Assembly (NCBI GenBank): GCA_039800165.1 | Contig: JBDLRH010000047.1 | Location: forward strand, 1 to 22,214 | Direction of reading: 5' to 3' | From: JBDLRH01 sp039800165 | GTDB taxonomy: Bacteria; Pseudomonadota; Gammaproteobacteria; Burkholderiales; Burkholderiaceae_C | DNA length: 22,214 bases | Shown: one piece after another, positions 16,248-22,214 of the stretch | Position numbering within the stretch: position 1 is the first letter of the stretch | Layout of the letters: each line of letters begins with the position of its first letter | The notes under the pieces: generated by a model | What the model was told of the DNA's origin: nothing | Database searches by the model: none | The model's input: only the letters and a program-made list of their open reading frames with translations | Translations under genes and position numbers: made by a program

Positions 16248-16253
16248 GATAAT
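16248..16253 (+). promoter_or_regulatory. Possible -10 element giving a leaderless rlhA transcript
   Basis: GATAAT (5 of 6 matches to TATAAT) lies six bases before the rlhA ATG at 16260. The only purine-rich stretch, GAGG, is one base from the ATG and too close to act as a ribosome site. Transcription from this element would begin at or next to the ATG. No -35 match is visible, though a perfect 10-base palindrome CGGCATGCCG (16222-16231) occupies the -35 area. Confidence 0.35.
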
Positions 16254-16259
16254 TGAGGC

Positions 16260-18284
16260 ATGTCGCTGCTGGCCCATCAGATCGAACTGCTTGCCCCTGC
16301 GCGCGATGCCGACATCGGCATCGAGGCCATCAACCACGGCGCCGATGCGGTGTACATCGGCGGGCCGGGCTTCGGCGCGCGCGCCTCGGCAGGAAACAGC
16401 ATCCGCGACATCGAACGCCTGTGCCGCCACGCGCACCGCTTCGGCAGCCGCATCTTCATCACCCTGAACACCATCCTGCGCGACGACGAGCTCGAGCCGG
16501 CGCGGCGCATGGCCTGGGACGTCTACAACGCCGGCGCCGATGTGCTGATCGTGCAGGACATGGGCCTGCTGGAGATCGACCTGCCGCCGATCCAGCTGCA
16601 CGCCAGCACCCAGACCGACATCCGCACGGTGGACAAGGCGCGCTTTTTGCAGGATGCAGGCTTTTCGCAAATCGTGCTGGCGCGGGAGCTGACCCTGCCG
16701 CAGATCCGCGAGATCCACGACGCGCTGGACACCGACCGTTGCAAGCTGGAATTCTTTGTACACGGGGCGCTGTGTGTGGCCTACAGCGGCCAGTGCTTCA
16801 TCAGCCACGCGCACACCGGGCGCAGCGCCAACCGCGGCGACTGCTCCCAGGCCTGCCGGCTGCCCTACGAGGTTGTCGACACCCAGGGCCGCATCGTCGC
16901 GCACGAAAAGCATGTGCTGTCGATGAAGGACAACAACCAGAGCGACAACCTTGCTGCGCTGGTGGATGCAGGCGTGCGCAGCTTCAAGATCGAGGGCCGC
17001 TACAAGGACATGGGCTACGTGAAGAACATCACCGGCCACTACCGCCGTCTGTTCGACCAGCTGATCCAATCGCGCGAAGGCTCGGCAGACCCGCAGCGCC
17101 CGCCGCTGTCGCGTGCCTCGAGCGGCCACACCCGGCTGTTCTTCACGCCTGACCCGGACCAGAACTTCAACCGAGAGTTCACCGACTATTTCGTGAACGG
17201 CCGCAAGGAGGACATCGGCGCCTTCGACAGCCCGAAGAATCCGGGCCGCCCGATCGGCTGGGTGGCCCGGGTCGGCGCGGCGCATGTGGACATCGAGGTG
17301 GAAGACGCCGGCACCGTTCTGCACAACGGCGACGGCCTGTGCTACTTCGACCTGCAAAAGGAACTGGTCGGCCTGGCGGTCAACCGCACCGAGCGCCTGG
17401 GCGATCGGCAGTGGCGGGTGCATCCCAAAGACGCGGTGGCCGGCCTGAAGGACCTGCGGCGCGGCACGCCGGTCAACCGCAACCGCGACATGGCGTGGGT
17501 GCGTCAGCTCGAGAAGAAGTCGAGCGAGCGTCGCATCGGCGTGTGGGTGCGACTGTCCGAAGCAGCCGACGGTTTTGCGCTGGAGCTCACTGACGAAGAC
17601 GGCTTTGCCGGCCACGCCACCTGCGTGCTGCCGCGCGAAGCGGCCCGCGACGCCGAGCGCAACGAGTCGGGCCTGCGCGATTTGCTGACGCGGCTTGGTG
17701 GCACCGACTTCGAAGCCATCGAGGTGTCGCTGCAGCTCTCGGGGCCGTGGTTCTTGCCCGCGTCTGCAGTCAATGCGCTGCGGCGCGATGCAGTGGCTGC
17801 GCTGCAAGCGGCGCGCCTGGCCGGATACCAGCGCCCGGCCCGCGCACGGCCGGTAGAGCCGCCGGCGCCCTACCCCGAGGACACGCTGACCTATCTGGCC
17901 AATGTGTTCAACCACAAGGCGCACGAGTTCTACCGCCGCCACGGGGTGAAGGTGATCGATGCGGCCTACGAGTCGCACGAGGAGGAAGGTGAAGTCAGCC
18001 TGATGATCACCAAGCACTGCGTGCGTTTCTCGCTGAGCCTCTGCCCGAAGCAGGCCAAGGGCGTGACCGGGGTGCAGGGCACCATCCGCGCCGAGCCGAT
18101 GCAGCTGATCAACGGCAAGGAAAAGCTGACCCTGCGCTTTGACTGCAAGCCCTGCGAGATGCATGTGGTGGGCCGCATGAAGAAGTCGGTGCTGCGCGAG
18201 CACGACCGCGAGGCCGCGCGCGCCGCCACCGAAGGCCAGCCCTTGCGCTTCTATCGTCGCCGCCCGCAGATGGCGGGCGACTGA
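16260..18284 (+). CDS. rlhA: 23S rRNA C2501 hydroxylation protein RlhA (peptidase U32 family)
   Basis: Protein of 674 residues, slightly longer than E. coli RlhA (YdcP, 653). The family is required for 5-hydroxylation of cytidine 2501 in 23S rRNA, and it needs prephenate and iron-sulfur cluster assembly in E. coli. The N-terminal TIM-barrel U32 domain begins with IELLAPARDADIGIEAINHG (8-27). The U32 signature region has Cys172 and Cys179 (HGALCVAYSGQCFIS), then Cys195 and Cys199 (NRGDCSQACRLPYEV). FKIEGRYKDMGYVKN follows. A middle beta-rich region (about 330-560) matches the DUF3656 type. A second cysteine set lies near the C-terminus: Cys587/Cys595 (KHCVRFSLSLCPKQ) and Cys629/Cys632 (CKPCEMHVVGRMK). 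A TrhP/YegQ-like tRNA role is less likely because of the length and the DUF3656 region. Confidence 0.9.
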   Translation: MSLLAHQIELLAPARDADIGIEAINHGADAVYIGGPGFGARASAGNSIRDIERLCRHAHRFGSRIFITLNTILRDDELEPARRMAWDVYNAGADVLIVQDMGLLEIDLPPIQLHASTQTDIRTVDKARFLQDAGFSQIVLARELTLPQIREIHDALDTDRCKLEFFVHGALCVAYSGQCFISHAHTGRSANRGDCSQACRLPYEVVDTQGRIVAHEKHVLSMKDNNQSDNLAALVDAGVRSFKIEGRYKDMGYVKNITGHYRRLFDQLIQSREGSADPQRPPLSRASSGHTRLFFTPDPDQNFNREFTDYFVNGRKEDIGAFDSPKNPGRPIGWVARVGAAHVDIEVEDAGTVLHNGDGLCYFDLQKELVGLAVNRTERLGDRQWRVHPKDAVAGLKDLRRGTPVNRNRDMAWVRQLEKKSSERRIGVWVRLSEAADGFALELTDEDGFAGHATCVLPREAARDAERNESGLRDLLTRLGGTDFEAIEVSLQLSGPWFLPASAVNALRRDAVAALQAARLAGYQRPARARPVEPPAPYPEDTLTYLANVFNHKAHEFYRRHGVKVIDAAYESHEEEGEVSLMITKHCVRFSLSLCPKQAKGVTGVQGTIRAEPMQLINGKEKLTLRFDCKPCEMHVVGRMKKSVLREHDREAARAATEGQPLRFYRRRPQMAGD

Positions 18285-18310
18285 GGCCTTCGCCGGTCGG
18301 CAGGCAGGGC

Positions 18311-18328
18311 GCGGGGCATTTGCCCCGC
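18311..18328. terminator. GC-rich hairpin between convergent rlhA and acyl-CoA dehydrogenase genes
   Basis: GCGGGGC (18311-18317) pairs perfectly with GCCCCGC (18322-18328) around ATTT, in the 63-base gap between two converging stop codons. There is no proper U-tract on either side; downstream on the plus strand the sequence repeats TTGCCCCGC. It may act as a weak bidirectional terminator or merely block 3' decay. Confidence 0.45.
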
Positions 18329-18347
18329 TTGCCCCGCTTGCGCCACG

Positions 18348-19517
18348 TCAATGCGCTGGCGCGGCGGCGACCAGTTTCTTGGCCATGCTCCAGCGGTGCA
18401 CTTCGCTCGGGCCGTCGTAGATGCGAAAGGCGCGCAGGTCGGTGAAGATGCGGCTGACGGGCGTCTCGCCGGTCACGCCCATGCCGCCGAGGATCTGCAC
18501 GCAGCGGTCGACCACGCGCCATTCGGCTTCGGAGCACACCACCTTGGCGCGGCTCGATTCGAAGTTGCACTTCTCGCCGCGGTCGAGCATCCATGCGGTG
18601 TGCCAGATGTGCAGGCGTGTGGTGGTGATGTCCATGTCGTTGTCGGCCAGCATGAACCCAATGCCCTCGTGCTCGGCCAGCGGCTTGCCAAAGGCCTGGC
18701 GGCGGCGCGCGTAGTCCAGCGCCACATCGTGGGCGCGGCGCGCCTGCCCGAGCCAGCGCATGCAGTGTGTCAGGCGTGCCGGCGCCAGACGCACCTGCGC
18801 ATAGCGAAAGCCCTTGCCGATCTCGCCCAGCACATCGGCCGCAGGCACGTACACATGGTCAAAGCGCAGCACGCCGTGGCCGCCGGAGAAGCAGCGGTCC
18901 ATCGCGTCCATGTTGCGCTCCAGCACGATGCCGTCCCGGTTCATGTCGGTCAGGAACATGGTGGCCGAGCCGTCCTCCATGCGCGCCATCACGATGCAGT
19001 AATCGGCGCCGTCGGCCCCGGTGATGAACCACTTGCGGCCGTTGATGCGGTAGCCGTCTCCGTCGCGCGTGGCCGTGGTTTGGAGCATCGACGGGTCGGC
19101 GCCGGCGCCGGGCGCGGGCTCGGTCATCGCAAAGCAGCTGCGCGTTGCGCCCTGCACCTGCGGGCGCAGCCAGCGCTCCTTTTGCGCCGGCGTGGCCACC
19201 TCTTCCATCAGGTGGATGTTGCCTTCATCAGGGGCGTGGATGTTGAGCGCGGTCGGCCCCAGCCACGAATAGCCGGCCTCCTCGAACACCACCGCCTTGG
19301 CGATGTGGCTCAGGCCCAGCCCGCCCATCTCGCGCGAGGCGTGGGGCGTCAGCAGCCCTGCCTTCCGCGCAAGGCCCACCACCTGCTCGCGCAAGGCCCG
19401 GTGCGGGCCATGCGAGTCCTGGCGCGGGTCGCCTTCCAGCGGAATGATTGCCTCGGCGACGAAGCGGCGCGTGCGGTCGCGCAGCTCGATCAGTTCCGGT
19501 GACAGCGAAAAATCCAT
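18348..19517 (-). CDS. Acyl-CoA dehydrogenase, ACAD10/11-like
   Basis: FAD-dependent dehydrogenase of 389 residues, standard short-ACAD length, starting MDFSLSPELIELRDRTRRFV. Visible are CFAMTEPAPGAGADPSMLQT (128-147, substrate/FAD loop), KWFITGADGADY (162-173), the ARRRQAFGKPLAEHEG segment (270-285) and QILGGMGVTGETPVSRIFTD (341-360). The C-terminal motif reads RIYDGPSEVHRWSMAKKL, so the position of the usual catalytic glutamate (IYEGT in medium-chain ACAD) is Asp368. DGP-EVH is the pattern of the ACAD10/ACAD11 branch. ATG 19517 gives the family start and has AGGGA upstream; the longer frame adds a Gly/Arg-rich tail. It lies 49 bases after purL on the same strand, with no evident functional link. 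The substrate is unknown. Confidence 0.93.
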   Translation of the reverse strand: MDFSLSPELIELRDRTRRFVAEAIIPLEGDPRQDSHGPHRALREQVVGLARKAGLLTPHASREMGGLGLSHIAKAVVFEEAGYSWLGPTALNIHAPDEGNIHLMEEVATPAQKERWLRPQVQGATRSCFAMTEPAPGAGADPSMLQTTATRDGDGYRINGRKWFITGADGADYCIVMARMEDGSATMFLTDMNRDGIVLERNMDAMDRCFSGGHGVLRFDHVYVPAADVLGEIGKGFRYAQVRLAPARLTHCMRWLGQARRAHDVALDYARRRQAFGKPLAEHEGIGFMLADNDMDITTTRLHIWHTAWMLDRGEKCNFESSRAKVVCSEAEWRVVDRCVQILGGMGVTGETPVSRIFTDLRAFRIYDGPSEVHRWSMAKKLVAAAPAH

Positions 19518-19566
19518 GTTCGTTCCCTGATGCGCGGGAACGACGGGGACGATGCTCCGTCCCGCT

Positions 19567-22214
19567 TCAGCCGACCCACTGGCGCGCGTTGTACCAGAGG
19601 CGCATCCAGGGGCTTGACGCATGGGTGCCACCGCTGGCGCCCAGGTCGGTCCAGCTCATCTGGATGTTGCGGAACACCCGCTCGGGGTGCGGCATCATGG
19701 CCGTGAATCGGCCGTCTGCGGTGGTGACCGCCGTCAGCCCGCCCGGGCTGCCGTTCGGATTGAACGGGTAGCGTTCGGTCGGCTGGCCGTGGTGGTCGAC
19801 AAAGCGCATGGAACCGATCGCGCGGGCCGCGTCACCGCGCTGCGCGAAGTTGGCAAACCCTTCGCCATGCGCCACCGCGATCGGCAAGCGGCTGCCCGCC
19901 ATGCCGGCGAAGAACAGGCTGGGCGACTCCAGCACCTCCACCTGCGACAGCCGCGCCTCGAAGCGCTCGCTGCGGTTGGTGGTGAAGCGTGGCCAGGCCT
20001 CGGCACCGGGAATGATCTCGGCGAGCTCGGCAAACATCTGGCAGCCATTGCACACGCCCAGGCCGAAGGTGTCGGTGCGTGCGAAGAAGCTGTGGAACTG
20101 CTCGGACAGCGCGGCATTGAAGGTGATGCTGCGCGCCCAGCCGATGCCCGCGCCCAGGGTGTCGCCGTAACTGAAGCCGCCGCAGGCCACCAGGCCCTTG
20201 AAGTCGGCCAGGCGCGCACGGCCGCTTTGCAGGTCGCTCATGTGCACATCGAAGGCATCAAAGCCCGCCCGGGTGAAGGCGTAGGCCATCTCCACATGCG
20301 AGTTCACGCCCTGCTCGCGCAGGATGGCCACCTTCGGGCGGGCGAGGTTCAGGGCAGGCGCATTCAGGAACTTTGCGGCCGGGTTGTCGGCCGGGTCGAA
20401 GCTCAGCACCACATGCAGCCCCGGATCGGCCGGATCGCCGGCAGCGGCATGCTCGGCATCGGCGCACTCAGGGTTGTCGCGCTGCTGGCAGATCTTCCAG
20501 CTCACGCTGTCCCACACCTGGTGCAGATCGGCCAGCTTGGCGCCAAAGATCTGCCGGGTGTCGCGCCAGACCTGCAGCTCGCCCTTGCCGATGTCCATCG
20601 ATGACGAGGCGGGCCGGGTCTTGCCGATGAAGTGGCTGTGGCGGCTCAGGCCATGCTCGCGCAGCACCTGCATCACCTCGTTGCGCTCTGCGGTGCGCAC
20701 CTGGATCACGGCGCCCAGCTCTTCGCTGAACAGCGCCTTGAGGGTGAGCTCCTCACGCCGTGCACTCACCTGCGTGGCCCAGTTCTTGGCGTCGCCCCAG
20801 TCCATGCGGCTGTCGCTGATGCCGTCGCCCTCGGTCACCAGCAGGTCCACATTGAGCGACACGCCCACATGGCCAGCGAAGGCCATCTCGGCGACCGTGG
20901 CCAGCAGCCCGCCGTCGCTGCGGTCGTGGTAGGCCAGGATGCGGCCTTGCGCACGCAAGGCATTGACCGCATCGACCAGCCGGATCAGGTCTTGCGGTTC
21001 GTGGAGGTCGGGCACGCCGTCGCGCTCGGGGCAGCCGGTCTGGTCGAGCGCCTGCGCGAGGATGCTGCCTGCCAGCCGGTTGCGACCGCGCCCCAGGTCG
21101 ATCAGGATCAGGGTGGTGTCGGGCTCGGTGGCATCGAGCTGCGGTGTCAGCGTGCCGCGCACATCGCCAAGGCTCACGAAGGCGCTGACGATCAGGCTGA
21201 CCGGCGACACCACGTTCTTCGCTGCGTCGCCGTCGTTCCACTGCGTGCGCATCGACAGGCTGTCCTTGCCCACCGGGATGCTGATGCCCAGCGCCGGGCA
21301 CAGCTCCATACCCACCGCCTTGACGGTGGCGTACAGCGCGGCGTCTTCTCCCGGCTCGCCGCAGGCGGCCATCCAGTTGGCGCTGAGCTTGACCCGCGGC
21401 AGCTCGATCGGCGCAGCCAGCAGGTTGGTGATGGCTTCGGCCACCGCCATGCGGCCGGACGCGGGGGCATCCAGCGCGGCCAGCGGCGTGCGCTCGCCCA
21501 TGCTCATCGCCTCGCCGGCAAAGCCCGCGTAGTCAGCCAGCGTGACGGCGCAGTCGGCCACAGGCACTTGCCATGGCCCGACCATGGGGTCGCGGTGCGT
21601 GAGGCCACCCACCGTGCGGTCGCCGATCGTGACGAGAAAGCGCTTGGACGCCACCGTCGGGCTGCTCAGCACCTGGATCACCGCATCCTGCAACTCCACG
21701 CCGCTGAGGTCCAGCGGTACGAAGCGGCGCTGAACGGTCTGCACGTCGCGGTGCATGCGCGGCGGCTTGCCCAGCAGCACGTCCATCGGCATCTGGACCG
21801 GGGTGTCGGCGCCGTCGTCGGCCACGACCAGATCACGTGCTTCGGTGGCCACGCCCACCACGGCAAACGGGCAGCGCTCGCGTTCGCAGAAGGTGCGGAA
21901 GGTGTCCAGCGACTCGGGCGCGATCGCCAGCACATAACGCTCCTGGCTCTCGTTGCACCAGATTTCCTTGGGCGCCAGGCCCGACTCTTCCAACGGAACG
22001 GATCGCAGGTCAAAGCGCGCACCGCGACCGGCGTCATTGGTGAGCTCGGGGAACGCGTTGGACAGGCCGCCCGCGCCCACGTCGTGGATGGCTAGGATGG
22101 GGTTGGCCTCGCCCTGCGCCCAGCAGTGGTTGATGACCTCCTGCGCGCGGCGCTCGATTTCGGGGTTGCCGCGCTGCACCGAATCGAAGTCCAGGTCGGC
22201 TGCATTGGCACCGG
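19567..22214 (-). CDS. purL: Phosphoribosylformylglycinamidine synthase PurL, long form (partial, C-terminal 881 residues)
   Basis: Purine biosynthesis enzyme converting FGAR to FGAM with glutamine and ATP. The gene enters from the right edge and the N-terminus is missing; the full protein would be about 1,300 residues, the single-chain form of beta- and gammaproteobacteria. In the window are AIHDVGAGGLSNAFPEL and AGRGARFDL of the first synthase half, then LPRVKLSANWMAACGEPGED and GISIPVGKDSLSM, then the second half with AYHDRSDGGLLATVAEMAF. The last 257 residues (from about 20340) are the glutamine amidotransferase domain, starting RPKVAILREQGVNSHVEMAY. Its nucleophile cysteine lies in GVCNGCQM (codon 20050-20052), and its His and Glu in MMPHPERV. 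The frame is intact with no truncation other than the window edge. It is followed by an acyl-CoA dehydrogenase gene. Confidence 0.98.
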   Translation of the reverse strand, partial: GANAADLDFDSVQRGNPEIERRAQEVINHCWAQGEANPILAIHDVGAGGLSNAFPELTNDAGRGARFDLRSVPLEESGLAPKEIWCNESQERYVLAIAPESLDTFRTFCERERCPFAVVGVATEARDLVVADDGADTPVQMPMDVLLGKPPRMHRDVQTVQRRFVPLDLSGVELQDAVIQVLSSPTVASKRFLVTIGDRTVGGLTHRDPMVGPWQVPVADCAVTLADYAGFAGEAMSMGERTPLAALDAPASGRMAVAEAITNLLAAPIELPRVKLSANWMAACGEPGEDAALYATVKAVGMELCPALGISIPVGKDSLSMRTQWNDGDAAKNVVSPVSLIVSAFVSLGDVRGTLTPQLDATEPDTTLILIDLGRGRNRLAGSILAQALDQTGCPERDGVPDLHEPQDLIRLVDAVNALRAQGRILAYHDRSDGGLLATVAEMAFAGHVGVSLNVDLLVTEGDGISDSRMDWGDAKNWATQVSARREELTLKALFSEELGAVIQVRTAERNEVMQVLREHGLSRHSHFIGKTRPASSSMDIGKGELQVWRDTRQIFGAKLADLHQVWDSVSWKICQQRDNPECADAEHAAAGDPADPGLHVVLSFDPADNPAAKFLNAPALNLARPKVAILREQGVNSHVEMAYAFTRAGFDAFDVHMSDLQSGRARLADFKGLVACGGFSYGDTLGAGIGWARSITFNAALSEQFHSFFARTDTFGLGVCNGCQMFAELAEIIPGAEAWPRFTTNRSERFEARLSQVEVLESPSLFFAGMAGSRLPIAVAHGEGFANFAQRGDAARAIGSMRFVDHHGQPTERYPFNPNGSPGGLTAVTTADGRFTAMMPHPERVFRNIQMSWTDLGASGGTHASSPWMRLWYNARQWVG

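Overview
This is a GC-rich, gene-dense bacterial chromosome segment. The gene families and their order (a HAAT-type ABC importer beside an acyl-CoA ligase and beta-oxidation genes, then selO-msrB-yciB-bolA-parvulin, rlhA and a long-form purL) suggest a betaproteobacterium of the order Burkholderiales, most likely Comamonadaceae or a near relative. That placement is inferred from recognisable families and synteny, not from an rRNA gene. No RNA gene, IS element, prophage or CRISPR array was found. No stretch above 300 bases lacks a gene; the longest gaps are about 100-126 bases (4568-4675, 8450-8559, 9853-9953, 11586-11711).

Left part (1-11585), all on the minus strand and read right to left. 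An AMP-forming acyl-CoA synthetase (11585-9954) is followed by a complete five-gene ABC importer of the hydrophobic/branched-chain amino acid type: binding protein, two permeases and two ATPases (9852-4676). A 108-base gap carrying a 20-base TetR-type palindrome comes next. It precedes a beta-oxidation operon: fused enoyl-CoA hydratase/3-hydroxyacyl-CoA dehydrogenase (4567-2453), thiolase (2417-1242) and an acyl-CoA dehydrogenase that runs off the left edge. Together these could import a carboxylic acid, activate it to a CoA thioester and degrade it. The substrate cannot be read from the sequence.

Middle part (11712-15383), plus strand: selO (protein AMPylase), msrB (methionine sulfoxide reductase), yciB (inner-membrane septation protein), a bolA-family gene and a periplasmic parvulin-type prolyl isomerase, tightly packed in a probable operon concerned with redox stress and envelope maintenance. 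It meets a minus-strand DUF1624 membrane protein tail to tail with one base between stop codons.

Right part (15385-22214): the DUF1624 gene diverges from rlhA (23S rRNA C2501 hydroxylation, peptidase-U32 family, plus strand). rlhA then converges on a minus-strand unit of purL (C-terminal two thirds, entering from the right edge) and an acyl-CoA dehydrogenase of the ACAD10/11-like kind.

Most of the window is ordinary core and catabolic gene content, and I see no clearly new multigene system. The most interesting signal is in the importer ATPases. LivF has arginine in place of the Walker A lysine, and LivG has a degenerate ABC signature (LTYAEQ). These two elements belong to the same composite ATP site, so the importer probably has one consensus and one degenerate site. 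Other points worth a look are the palindromic operator, a strong two-tier hairpin between the binding-protein gene and the permease genes, a C-terminal membrane extension on LivM, an Asp in the catalytic-base position of the second acyl-CoA dehydrogenase, and possible leaderless starts of selO and rlhA.
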